A stretch of DNA of 64,000 bases from Clostridiales bacterium (lineage in GTDB: Bacteria > Bacillota > Clostridia > Lachnospirales > Lachnospiraceae), in NCBI GenBank assembly GCA_029007845.1, contig JAQXIP010000015.1:1-64000 (forward strand), read 5' to 3'. This document shows positions 27,592 to 36,995 of the stretch, one piece after another. Under the pieces are notes generated by a model. It saw only the letters and a list, made by a program, of their open reading frames with translations, ran no database searches and was not told the origin of the DNA. The position numbers were made by a program, and so were the translations under genes. The stretch's first letter is position 1. The number at the start of each line of letters is the position of its first letter.

Positions 27592-27633
27592 CACAAATAG
27601 GCCGAAAAGACCTTTTAAAAAAGGAGGATAATT

Positions 27634-30600
27634 ATGTCTAGAGCGAAACAATCAATGGACGGTAATACCGCTGCTGCTCATGTAGCATATGCCTACACAG
27701 ATGTAGCTGCAATTTACCCAATTACACCATCCAGCCCAATGGCAGATTCCGTTGACCAGTGGTCCGCTGCAGGTCTGGAAAACATTTTTGGCAATCAGGT
27801 GAAAGTATGTGAGATGCAGTCCGAGGCAGGCGCTGCAGGTACGGTTCACGGTTCTTTGGCTGCTGGTGCCATTACCACTACTTTTACTGCTTCACAGGGA
27901 CTTCTTCTTATGATCCCGAATATGTACAAGATTGCTGCTGAGCAGCTTCCTTGCGTATTTGATGTATCTGCACGTACTGTTGCAACACAGTCTCTGAATA
28001 TTTTTGGTGACCACAGCGACGTATATGCATGCCGTCAGACTGGTTTTGCAATGCTGGCTGAGACAAACCCACAGGAAGTAATGGACTTAAGCCCGGTTGC
28101 CCATCTGTCTGCAATCGAAGGAAAAGTTCCATTCATCAACTTCTTTGATGGTTTCCGTACATCCCATGAGATTCAGAAGATTGAAAAATGGGATTATGAA
28201 GATCTGAAAGAAATGTGCAATATGGATGCGGTAAAAGCATTCCGTGAACATGCACTGAATCCGGAACATCCTGCAATGCGCGGTTCTCATGAGAATGGGG
28301 ATGTTTTCTTCCAGCATCGTGAAGCATGTAACACAGCTTATAATGAACTTCCAGCTGTTGTTCAGAAATATATGGGCAAAATCAATGAAAAGCTTGGAAC
28401 CAATTATGACTTATTCAATTACTACGGAGCAGAAGATGCAGACCGTGTTATCATTGCTATGGGATCTATCTGTGACGTGGCAGAAGAAGTAATTGACTAT
28501 TTGACCGCAAAAGGGGAGAAAGTTGGACTTGTAAAAGTTCGTCTGTATCGTCCATGGGTTTCCGAAGGACTCTTAAAAGTGCTTCCTAAGACTACAAAGA
28601 AAGTTGCTGTACTTGACCGTACAAAAGAGCCAGGTGCTTTAGGCGATCCGTTATATCTGGATGTAGCTGCAACACTTCGTGAAGCTGGTTTGAATGACAT
28701 CGTATTAACTGGCGGACGTTATGGACTTGGTTCCAAAGATACGCCTCCTTCAAGTGTATTTGCAATCTATAAAGAGTTAGAGAAAGACGCTCCAAAATCA
28801 CGTTTTACCATCGGTATTGTAGATGATGTGACAAACTTAAGCTTACCAGAAGTAAAACCTGCTCCGATCACATCCGCTCCAGGTACTGTAGAATGTAAGT
28901 TCTGGGGACTTGGCGGTGATGGTACCGTAGGTGCAAATAAAAACTCCACGAAGATCATCGGTGACCATACGGATAAATTTATTCAGGCATACTTCCAGTA
29001 TGACTCTAAGAAAACCGGTGGTGTTACCATTTCCCATTTAAGATTTGGTGACAAGCCAATCAAGAGCCCATACTATATCAATCAGGCTGATTTCGTTGCA
29101 TGCCATAATCCATCTTATGTAACAAAGGGATTCAAGATGGTTCAGGACGTGAAGCCGGGCGGTGTATTCCTGATTAACTGCCAGTGGTCTGATGAAGAAT
29201 TAGATTCGAAATTAAATGCAGAAGCGAAAAAATATATTGCAGACAACAACATCCAGTTATATACCATCAATGCCATTGACAAAGCAATTGAGATCGGTAT
29301 GGGCAAACGTACCAATACAATTTTACAGTCTGCATTCTTCAAACTGGCAAATGTTATGCCAATTGATGATGCGGTAGAATTCATGAAAGCTGCAGCAAAG
29401 AAGTCCTACGGTAAGAAGGGTGATGCTGTCGTAGAAATGAACTACAAAGCAATCGACGCTGGTGTAGATGCGGTTCATAAAGTAGAGATTCCTGCTTCCT
29501 GGTCTAACCCGGCTCCAGATCCGGCTCCGGCAGAACTCACCGGACTTCCAGAGACTGTAAAACTGGTTAAGAACCTGTTGAACCCAATCTCTTTGATGGA
29601 TGGTGACAGCCTTCCGGTTTCTGCATTTGCTGAAAATCCAGACGGACAGTTTGTAACCGGTGCGTCTGCATATGAGAAACGTGGTACTGCCGTTACGGTT
29701 CCTACCTGGGATGCAGAAAAATGTATCCAGTGTAACCAGTGTGCATTTGTATGTTCTCATGCAACAATCCGTCCATTTATGTTAAGTGACGAAGAGGTAA
29801 AAGCTGCACCAGCCCAGATTAAGCTTGCAGATATGAAGCCAAAAGCTGGCGAATACAAGTATACCATGAGCGTATCTCCTTTAGATTGTATGGGATGCGG
29901 CGAGTGTATTACCGTCTGCCCGGTTGGCGCAATTGAAATGGTTCCACAGGAATCACAGGCAGAAGAACAGCCAGTATTTGATTATCTGGTTGCCAATGTT
30001 GGTAAGAAACCAGGTATGCCGGCTGATAATACCGTAAAAGGTTCTCAGTTCAACCAGCCATTACTGGAGTTCTCCGGTTCTTGTGCAGGATGTGCAGAGA
30101 CTTCTTACGCTCGTCTGATTACACAGTTATTTGGTGAGCATATGTATATCTCCAACGCAACCGGATGTTCCTCTATCTGGGGTGGCCCGGCTGCAACAAG
30201 CCCATATACGGTAAACAAAGATTCCAAGAAAGGTCCTGCATGGTCAAACTCCTTATTCGAGGATAACGCAGAGCATGGTTTAGGTATGTATCTTGGACAG
30301 AAAGTACTCCGTGACCAGGCAATTGCCAGTGCAGAAAAATGTGCTTCTTCTGATAAGTCCAGCCAGGAATTAAAAGATGCATTTGCAAAATTTGTTGAGA
30401 CCAAGGATGATACAAAAGCCAATTCACCTGCTGCAGAAGCTCTCATTGCAGAGTTAGAGAAAGCCGCTGCTGCTGGCTGTGACAATGCAAAAGCTGCACT
30501 GGAGAAGAAAGATTACCTTGCTAAGAAATCTGTATGGATTCTTGGTGGTGACGGCTGGGCATACGATATCGGATTCGGTGGTCTCGATCACGTACTCGCA

Positions 30601-31179
30601 TCTGGTGAGAATGTAAATGTTATGGTATTTGATACTGAGATGTACTCCAACACAGGTGGACAGGCATCAAAAGCTTCCAATATCGGTGAAGTATGTCAGT
30701 TTGCTGCTGCTGGTAAAGATATGAGCAAGAAGAGCCTTGCTGAGATTGCCATGAGTTATGGCTATGTATATGTTGCACAGATTGCACTTGGTGCAAATCC
30801 AGCTCAGGCTGTAAAAGTTCTTGCAGAAGCAGAAGCATACAACGGACCTTCCTTAATCATTGGTTACGCTCCATGTGAACTTCACGGAGTAAAAGGTGGT
30901 ATGAACCATTGCCAGGATGAGATGAAGAAAGCCGTAGCTGCCGGTTATTGGAATCTGTTCTCCTTCAACCCAGCGTTAAAGGCAGAAGGAAAGAATCCAT
31001 TTACCCTGACTTCAAAACCAGGTGACGGAACTTATCAGGAATTCTTAAATAACGAGACACGTTACAGCCGTCTGACACGTTCCTTCCCGGATCGTGCTGA
31101 GAAACTGTTTGCTGCTTCTGAGGAGGCTGCAAAGGCTCGTTATGAGCACTTACTGAAATTAGTAGAGCTTTATAAATAA
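27634..31179 (+). CDS. nifJ: Pyruvate:ferredoxin (flavodoxin) oxidoreductase
   Basis: 1181 aa; YPITPSSPMAD, two 4Fe-4S motifs (CIQCNQCAFVCSH, CMGCGECITVCPVGA), TPP domain GGDGWAYDIGFGGLDHVLASGENVNVMVFDTEMYSNTGGQ. Confidence 0.97.
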   Translation: MSRAKQSMDGNTAAAHVAYAYTDVAAIYPITPSSPMADSVDQWSAAGLENIFGNQVKVCEMQSEAGAAGTVHGSLAAGAITTTFTASQGLLLMIPNMYKIAAEQLPCVFDVSARTVATQSLNIFGDHSDVYACRQTGFAMLAETNPQEVMDLSPVAHLSAIEGKVPFINFFDGFRTSHEIQKIEKWDYEDLKEMCNMDAVKAFREHALNPEHPAMRGSHENGDVFFQHREACNTAYNELPAVVQKYMGKINEKLGTNYDLFNYYGAEDADRVIIAMGSICDVAEEVIDYLTAKGEKVGLVKVRLYRPWVSEGLLKVLPKTTKKVAVLDRTKEPGALGDPLYLDVAATLREAGLNDIVLTGGRYGLGSKDTPPSSVFAIYKELEKDAPKSRFTIGIVDDVTNLSLPEVKPAPITSAPGTVECKFWGLGGDGTVGANKNSTKIIGDHTDKFIQAYFQYDSKKTGGVTISHLRFGDKPIKSPYYINQADFVACHNPSYVTKGFKMVQDVKPGGVFLINCQWSDEELDSKLNAEAKKYIADNNIQLYTINAIDKAIEIGMGKRTNTILQSAFFKLANVMPIDDAVEFMKAAAKKSYGKKGDAVVEMNYKAIDAGVDAVHKVEIPASWSNPAPDPAPAELTGLPETVKLVKNLLNPISLMDGDSLPVSAFAENPDGQFVTGASAYEKRGTAVTVPTWDAEKCIQCNQCAFVCSHATIRPFMLSDEEVKAAPAQIKLADMKPKAGEYKYTMSVSPLDCMGCGECITVCPVGAIEMVPQESQAEEQPVFDYLVANVGKKPGMPADNTVKGSQFNQPLLEFSGSCAGCAETSYARLITQLFGEHMYISNATGCSSIWGGPAATSPYTVNKDSKKGPAWSNSLFEDNAEHGLGMYLGQKVLRDQAIASAEKCASSDKSSQELKDAFAKFVETKDDTKANSPAAEALIAELEKAAAAGCDNAKAALEKKDYLAKKSVWILGGDGWAYDIGFGGLDHVLASGENVNVMVFDTEMYSNTGGQASKASNIGEVCQFAAAGKDMSKKSLAEIAMSYGYVYVAQIALGANPAQAVKVLAEAEAYNGPSLIIGYAPCELHGVKGGMNHCQDEMKKAVAAGYWNLFSFNPALKAEGKNPFTLTSKPGDGTYQEFLNNETRYSRLTRSFPDRAEKLFAASEEAAKARYEHLLKLVELYK

Positions 31180-31187
31180 TTTCATGT

Positions 31188-31228
31188 TTGCGGACTGCCG
31201 AGGCACGAAGTGCATGGCTATTCGCAGA
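31188..31228. repeat. Palindromic element with GCAC-GAA-GTGC core, copy A
   Basis: TTGCGGACTGCCGAGGCACGAAGTGCATGGCTATTCGCAG; shares (G/A)GCACGAAGTGC(A/G)T(G/A)GC(T/A)ATTCGCAG with 31412-31437. Confidence 0.65.
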
Positions 31229-31235
31229 TATTAGG

Positions 31236-31277
31236 AAAGACTGCTGTTGGGGGGATGATCCGGCAGCAGTCTTTTTG
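31236..31277 (+). terminator. Terminator downstream of nifJ
   Basis: AAAGACTGCTG...CAGCAGTCTTT followed by TT; 11-bp stem. Confidence 0.88.
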
Positions 31278-31291
31278 CTAGAAAATAATAT

Positions 31292-31473
31292 GATGCCAGG
31301 GTCAAAAGGTCATACGTTTCGTGCTTGCATGAAAAAGTATGACATTGTGCCCCGTAAAACATGAGAAAGTAGCCCAAACAGGGCGGATTTCGAATGTTTT
31401 AGAATTGCGAGAGCACGAAGTGCGTAGCAATTCGCAGGCATCATGGGGGCAAAAGACCTTTTGACCCCAACAC
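31292..31473. repeat. Long palindromic intergenic repeat, copy 2, enlarged by internal nested palindromes
   Basis: GATGCCAGGGTCAAAAGGTCATACGTTTCGTGCTTGCATGAAAAAGTATGACATTGTGCCCC matches copy 1; outer GGGTCAAAAGGTC (31299) pairs with GACCTTTTGACCC (31455-31467); interior holds AAAACAT...ATGTTTT and GAATTGC...GCAATTC hairpins. Confidence 0.8.
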
Positions 31474-31504
31474 CATAATATGACAAAAAGGAGAGAGCAG
31501 GCAA

Positions 31505-32662
31505 ATGAAGAAAAATGTAACGGAAAGCGTATTCTATGTAGGGGTAGATGATAAAACACTGGATCTATTTGAAGGACAGTACATCATTCCAAATGGAGTT
31601 TCCTATAATTCCTATGTAATTATGGATGACAAGATTGCCATTATGGATATGGTGGATAAGAGAGCTGCAAAAGACTGGTTTCACAATCTGGATGAAGTGC
31701 TGGGAGACAAACAGCCAGATTATCTGATTATCTCTCATCTGGAGCCGGATCATTCTGCCAATCTTTCCGAAGTATTACAGAAATATCCGGACATCAAACT
31801 GGTATCCAATGCAAAATTATTTGGCATGCTTCCAAATTTCTTTGAGGTTCCGGTAAAAGAGAGAAGTGTTGTGATAAATGAAGGAGATACACTGGAACTT
31901 GGTAAGCATACATTGAACTTTGTTATGGCACCTATGGTACATTGGCCAGAGGTTATGGTCACCTATGAACAGACCGACAAGATTTTATTCTCAGCTGACG
32001 GATTCGGAAAATTTGGTGCATTAGATACCGAGGAAGACTGGGCATGTGAAGCAAGAAGATATTATTTTAATATTGTTGGAAAATATGGAATGCCTGTTCA
32101 GACCTTACTGAAAAAAGCAGCAGCTCTTGATATTCAGATTATCTGTCCGTTACATGGACCAGTTCTTTCAGAAAATCTGGAATATTATATCGGAAAATAT
32201 CAGGTATGGAGCAGTTATGAGCCTGAGGACAAAGGAGTATTTATCGCCTATTCTTCTCTGCATGGCAATACGGCACAGGCAGCGAAAGAATTAGCTCAGA
32301 TGCTGGAAAAACAGGGGGTAGAAAAGGTGGCAATTTCCGATCTGGCAAGAGAAGATATGGCAGAGTGTATCGAAGATGCGTTCCGCTATGACCGTCTTGT
32401 AGTGGCAGCACCAACCTATGACGGTGCAGTTATGCCGGTTATGACTGATTTCATCCATCATTTAAAACTGAAAACATACCAGAACCGTAAAGTTGCCTTT
32501 ATTGAAAATGGTTCCTGGGCACCAATGTCTGGAAAACTTATGAAAGAACAGTTTGAGGCAATGAAAAATATCACAATTGTAGATCCAGTCGTAACCATTC
32601 GCTCTACGGTTAAGGATGCAGATAGACAAAACCTGATGAAACTGGCGGAAGCACTGGCTTAA
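31505..32662 (+). CDS. FprA family A-type flavoprotein (flavodiiron protein)
   Basis: Metallo-beta-lactamase-like part with SHLEPDHSANL plus C-terminal flavodoxin domain (IAYSSLHGNTAQAAKELAQML). Confidence 0.94.
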   Translation: MKKNVTESVFYVGVDDKTLDLFEGQYIIPNGVSYNSYVIMDDKIAIMDMVDKRAAKDWFHNLDEVLGDKQPDYLIISHLEPDHSANLSEVLQKYPDIKLVSNAKLFGMLPNFFEVPVKERSVVINEGDTLELGKHTLNFVMAPMVHWPEVMVTYEQTDKILFSADGFGKFGALDTEEDWACEARRYYFNIVGKYGMPVQTLLKKAAALDIQIICPLHGPVLSENLEYYIGKYQVWSSYEPEDKGVFIAYSSLHGNTAQAAKELAQMLEKQGVEKVAISDLAREDMAECIEDAFRYDRLVVAAPTYDGAVMPVMTDFIHHLKLKTYQNRKVAFIENGSWAPMSGKLMKEQFEAMKNITIVDPVVTIRSTVKDADRQNLMKLAEALA

Positions 32663-32743
32663 TTTTGAATTTCCCATATATCATTATGTATGAAACCGGA
32701 TTTTTCAACATAGATTAAAAGGAGAAGAGTTCGGAGCGAAAAC

Positions 32744-33571
32744 ATGCATAAACATATGAGTATAACAAGGAAGAAGCTTGTTTCGGTTGCAGCAGTTCTT
32801 GCACTGGGGGTACTGATGTACCTTGCGGGAGCAGGAACTGCCATGAAAGTAAATGAAATGAAAGGTGCAACGCTGGAAACATCCACAGGAGAAAACTGGG
32901 GACTGGGCTTTGGGGCAGAAGGACAGACTCCTACCGGAACGAAAACAGCAGAAGAATTAAAAACGATGGATGCATATTATGTGGGGGATACTACTGAAAA
33001 AGTACTCTATCTTACGTTTGATGCTGGCTATGAAAATGGCAATACCGGAAAGATACTGGACGCACTGAAAAAACATCATGCCCCGGCTACATTCTTTGTA
33101 GTGGGAAATTATCTGGAGACCAGTCCGGATCTGGTACAGCGTATAGTGGCTGAAGGACATACGGTAGGAAACCATACGTACCATCACCGGGATATGTCTG
33201 CAATCTCGGATAAAAGTGCTTTTGAGTCCGAGATGACATCGGTGGAAGAGAAATTTAAAGAGATTACCGGTCAGGATATGATCAAGTATTACCGGCCCCC
33301 TCAGGGAAAATACAACGAAAACAATCTGAAGATGGCAAAGGAGATGGGATATCATACTTTTTTCTGGAGCCTTGCTTATGTGGACTGGGAAGAGAATAAC
33401 CAGCCAACGAAAGAGGAAGCCTTCAAAAAACTGTTGACAAGAGTCCATCCGGGAGCAATTGTGCTTTTACACAGCACGTCCAGTACAAATGGAGAGATTC
33501 TGGACGAACTGTTGAAAAAATGGGAAGAGATGGGATATTCTTTTAAATCCCTGTCTGAGATTACCGGTTAA
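32744..33571 (+). CDS. pdaA: Polysaccharide deacetylase, PdaA-like (delta-lactam-biosynthetic de-N-acetylase)
   Basis: VLYLTFDAGYENGNTGKILDALKKHHAPATFFVVGNYL, VGNHTYHHRDMS, YYRPPQGKYN. Confidence 0.9.
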   Translation: MHKHMSITRKKLVSVAAVLALGVLMYLAGAGTAMKVNEMKGATLETSTGENWGLGFGAEGQTPTGTKTAEELKTMDAYYVGDTTEKVLYLTFDAGYENGNTGKILDALKKHHAPATFFVVGNYLETSPDLVQRIVAEGHTVGNHTYHHRDMSAISDKSAFESEMTSVEEKFKEITGQDMIKYYRPPQGKYNENNLKMAKEMGYHTFFWSLAYVDWEENNQPTKEEAFKKLLTRVHPGAIVLLHSTSSTNGEILDELLKKWEEMGYSFKSLSEITG

Positions 33572-33573
33572 TG

Positions 33574-33618
33574 AAAAAGTGCACACCATTCCAATGATGC
33601 GTGGTGTGCACTTTTTTT
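33574..33618. terminator. Terminator downstream of pdaA
   Basis: AAAAAGTGCACACC...GGTGTGCACTTTTTTT. Confidence 0.9.
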
Positions 33619-33627
33619 GCTGTTATC

Positions 33628-33759
33628 TTATTTCTGTACATGGGCTTTGATTGTTTCAAAGCTTTCTTTGCTAAAGACATGTTCAATGCGGCAGGCATCT
33701 TCTGTGGCAATGTCCAATGGAACCCCAATCAAATTCTTTGTTATAAACACACCTGCAGA
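33628..33759 (-). pseudogene. 3' remnant of a DtxR/MntR-family metal-dependent regulator
   Basis: Minus-strand translation after an in-frame TAG: SAGVFITKNLIGVPLDIATEDACRIEHVFSKESFETIKAHVQK*; the ATEDACRIEHV(I/L)S.ESFE.IK segment is typical of the dimerisation-domain end of DtxR/MntR-like proteins; the N-terminal HTH is absent. Confidence 0.7.
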
Positions 33760-33765
33760 CTACCA

Positions 33766-33852
33766 TCCGCAGGAGCGAAAGCGGGTATTTCATAATACCT
33801 GAGATTCTGCGGACTTTCAGAGACTGTGCATTCGTCACGGCTGAACTGTCAC
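33766..33852. repeat. Palindromic repeat cluster abutting the regulator remnant
   Basis: TCCGCAG...GGTATT-tcat-AATACC...CTGCGGA nested hairpin, then CTGTGCATTCGTCACGGCTGAACTGTCAC, whose reverse complement matches 26/30 nt of the 52187 element. Confidence 0.7.
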
Positions 33853-33958
33853 AGAATTTTTTTATACTGCAAAAAATTATCCTTTTGAATAGTTCCCTTT
33901 TTTCTGGTCTTTTGGTAAAATAGGAAATATGGTAAGAAATAAGGGGGGAGAAAAGAAA

Positions 33959-34042
33959 ATGAGCAAACGGATATTAGTGGCGGATGATGATGTCATGGTT
34001 TTTTTGAAACGGGTTGAGAAAGTGCTGGAAAATAAAAGATAA
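33959..34042 (+). pseudogene. Truncated response-regulator receiver fragment (27 codons) with intact RBS
   Basis: AAGGGGGGAG RBS then ATG...TAA: MSKRILVADDDVMVFLKRVEKVLENKR, the beta1-alpha1 part of a CheY-like receiver including the acidic cluster. Confidence 0.6.
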
Positions 34043-34062
34043 TTCATATGAGGAGGAAAAAA

Positions 34063-35250
34063 ATGAAACGAAAAGTATTAAGTCTGATTATGGTATTTGT
34101 TCTGGTTATGCTGGGGGGATGCGGTCAGGGACAGGTTGCAAAGCTTGACGATTATGCCACAAATGAAGGATATGAGCAGTCAGGTTCGGGCACAGCAGAA
34201 GAGTCGGAAAGTACAGCTGGAATTGCAAAAGAGGACATTAAGATCGGAGTGCTGCATTTGACAGACCCGGCGGAGGGAAGCGGTTATACATATACACATG
34301 ATCTGGGAATCCAGGGAATGCAGGATAATCTGGGACTTTCTGATGAACAGATCGTCCGGAAGATCAATGTGAATGACAGCGATGAGGATGCTACTGAAAA
34401 GGCTATCGAAGAGTGTATTAACGATGGCTGTAATATTATTTTTACTACCAGCTGGGGATATATGGATACAACCGAAAAGATGGCAGAGAAATACCCGGAT
34501 GTCTATTTCTTTCATGGAACCGGATACAAAAGCAACGGAAAAAATTTCAGCAATTATTTTGGCAGAATCTATCAGGCAAGATATTTAAGTGGAATTGTGG
34601 CAGGAATGAACACGAAAAGTAATAAAATCGGATATGTGGCAGCCATGGATTCGTCTAATTCAGAGGTGACGGGAGGAATTGACGCGTTTGCCCTGGGGGT
34701 TGCATCGGTGAATAAGGATGCAGTTGTCTATGTAAAAGTGACCAATAGCTGGTATGCACCGGATGAGGAAAAAGCCGCATCAAAGAAACTATTAGACATG
34801 GGGTGTGACGTAATGGCACAGCACTGCGATACCCCGTACCCTCAGACCATGGCAAGTGAAGCAGGGGTATATGGAATCGGCTATAATTCCGATATGGGAA
34901 AAGAAACGCCGGATTCCTGCCTGTGCAGTGTAATCTGGAACTGGAGTGCCTATTATACATCAGCCGTACAGAGTATCATAGATGGAACTTACGCAGGCGA
35001 AAACTATTACGGCGGTATGCAGGAAGGATTAGTTGGAATTACCAGTCTGGCTGACTTCTGTAAAGAAGGAACACAGGAGAAAGTGGATGCGGCAAAATCA
35101 GCTATCCTTTCCGGGGAATTTAATGTTTTTGACGGAGTAATGAAAACCAATACAGGAGAAACGGTTGGAAAAGAAGGCGAGACACTGGATGATGGAACCA
35201 TTACCGGTGGAATTAACTGGTATTGCGAAAATGTACAGGTTGTAAAATAG
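34063..35250 (+). CDS. BMP family (basic membrane protein/PnrA-like) substrate-binding lipoprotein
   Basis: Lipobox [94 protein letters not shown]. Confidence 0.88.
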   Translation: MKRKVLSLIMVFVLVMLGGCGQGQVAKLDDYATNEGYEQSGSGTAEESESTAGIAKEDIKIGVLHLTDPAEGSGYTYTHDLGIQGMQDNLGLSDEQIVRKINVNDSDEDATEKAIEECINDGCNIIFTTSWGYMDTTEKMAEKYPDVYFFHGTGYKSNGKNFSNYFGRIYQARYLSGIVAGMNTKSNKIGYVAAMDSSNSEVTGGIDAFALGVASVNKDAVVYVKVTNSWYAPDEEKAASKKLLDMGCDVMAQHCDTPYPQTMASEAGVYGIGYNSDMGKETPDSCLCSVIWNWSAYYTSAVQSIIDGTYAGENYYGGMQEGLVGITSLADFCKEGTQEKVDAAKSAILSGEFNVFDGVMKTNTGETVGKEGETLDDGTITGGINWYCENVQVVK

Positions 35251-35261
35251 GAGGGAGAGTT

Positions 35262-36977
35262 ATGAAGAAAACAGTTCGTATCAATCTGAAAACAAAGATA
35301 TTTGCATTAACCGTTCTTCCACTTCTGATTCTGGGGACGGTGACGATGTTAATTGCCACAGATTATGTGAAAGATGCGTTGTTAGATGAGATCCGGGAAG
35401 CTTTGCAAAGTGCAGCGACAGCTACCTTTGCCGCTTATGACCAGAATTCTGGCGACTATATTCTGGCAGATAATGGTGACGTGTGGAAGGGAAGCTATAA
35501 CATATCAAAATCAGAAAGCATTGTAGACAGTATTAAAGAAAAATCTGGTATGGAAGTCACCTTTTTCTACGGGGATAAGCGGATCATGACTTCTGCTAAG
35601 GATAAGAATGGAAAACGTATCCTTGGTTCACCGGCAGGAGAAACGGTGAAGAAAAAAGTTCTGGAACAGGGAAAAGAATACTTCAGTAAGGCAGTGTCTA
35701 TTGACGGAATAATACATTATGGCTATTATATGCCGGTTTATCAGACCGGGCAGGAAAAACCAATTGGTATGATTTTTGTTGGGACGAATAAGGGAGAGAA
35801 AGATGCGACCATTAACCGGATTGTAAATACCATTATTCTGGTGGTACTTGTTGTAATGCTGATCTGTGTAGGTGCTGCAGCGGTCTTTGCCATATCGACC
35901 ACAAGGTCTTTGAAAAAAAGCATCCGTTCCGTACAGCTTGTTGCTTCCGGTGATTTGAATGGAAATGTAGATGCAAAGCTTTTTAAGCGGGGGGATGAAA
36001 TCGGAGATCTGTCCAGAGCCGTTGTGGAACTGCAGGAAGAGATGAAGAAAAGTATTTCGGCCATTTCAACCCATGCCCAGGAGGTATTAAGTGCATCGGA
36101 TGAACTTAGGGATACTGCAAAGGAAACTACGTCCTCAATGGTGGAAGTGGAAAATGCGGTAAACAGTATTGCCCAGAGTGCTACAGACCAGGCAGAGATG
36201 TCCGGGCGTGCTTCGGATCATATAACGGATATGGGAGAAAAAATACAGCAGACATCAGAAGAAGTCAAGCTTATGGAGAAAAATGCAAAAGCCATGCGTT
36301 TATCTGAGGAGAAAACAGCAGATACCATACAGAAGCTGTTACAAAGCAATCGGGAAGTTCAGGAATTGATCGGGGAGATTGCAAGACAGACAAAAGAAAC
36401 GAATGAGTCGGCAAAGAAGATCAATGAAGTGGCTCAGATGATTGCTTCGATTGCAGATGAAACAAACCTGCTAAGTTTAAATGCAGGAATTGAAGCAGCA
36501 AGGGCCGGGGAAAGCGGAAGAGGCTTTGCGGTTGTGGCGAACCAGATACAAAATCTTGCAAACCAGTCTAATGATTCGAGCAGACGGATTGAGGAAATCA
36601 TTCATCAACTGATGGAAGATTCTGACCAGGCGGTTGCTACTATGGAAAAAGTAACAGAAACAATAAATACCCAGACAAATCATATGCAGGAAACGGAGCA
36701 GATGACCGGGGAAGTAATGCATTGTATTATGGAATCCGTAGGCAGTATGAAGGCAATTGAAAAAAGGGTTAGCAATCTGGACGGTTCCCGGCAGGCAATT
36801 GTTGCTACAATGGAGGAGTTATTAGATATTGCAAGGCAGAATGCCGCTACCACCCAGGAAGTATGTGCGACTGCCAACGTGGTGAATGAGAACGTGGAAC
36901 AGGTGGCCGGAAGTACAGATGGCCTGAAAGAGATTGCAGACGGATTAAAAGCCAGCATGCAGCACTTTCAGATTTAG
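35262..36977 (+). CDS. Methyl-accepting chemotaxis protein (Cache, HAMP, MCP signal domain)
   Basis: [37 protein letters not shown]; Cache-like [19 protein letters not shown] gagggag before ATG 35262. Confidence 0.93.
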   Translation: MKKTVRINLKTKIFALTVLPLLILGTVTMLIATDYVKDALLDEIREALQSAATATFAAYDQNSGDYILADNGDVWKGSYNISKSESIVDSIKEKSGMEVTFFYGDKRIMTSAKDKNGKRILGSPAGETVKKKVLEQGKEYFSKAVSIDGIIHYGYYMPVYQTGQEKPIGMIFVGTNKGEKDATINRIVNTIILVVLVVMLICVGAAAVFAISTTRSLKKSIRSVQLVASGDLNGNVDAKLFKRGDEIGDLSRAVVELQEEMKKSISAISTHAQEVLSASDELRDTAKETTSSMVEVENAVNSIAQSATDQAEMSGRASDHITDMGEKIQQTSEEVKLMEKNAKAMRLSEEKTADTIQKLLQSNREVQELIGEIARQTKETNESAKKINEVAQMIASIADETNLLSLNAGIEAARAGESGRGFAVVANQIQNLANQSNDSSRRIEEIIHQLMEDSDQAVATMEKVTETINTQTNHMQETEQMTGEVMHCIMESVGSMKAIEKRVSNLDGSRQAIVATMEELLDIARQNAATTQEVCATANVVNENVEQVAGSTDGLKEIADGLKASMQHFQI

Positions 36978-36995
36978 TTGAAGGAGCGAATAGGG

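Noticed and set aside
27592-27633. Rex operator (TTGTTAA-N4-TTAACAA) upstream of nifJ
   Set aside because: Looked for it upstream of nifJ, fprA and rex; no convincing match.
33601-33802. Two + strand ORFs of 64 and 61 aa
   Set aside because: They are antisense to the DtxR/MntR remnant and run into the repeat cluster; no RBS.
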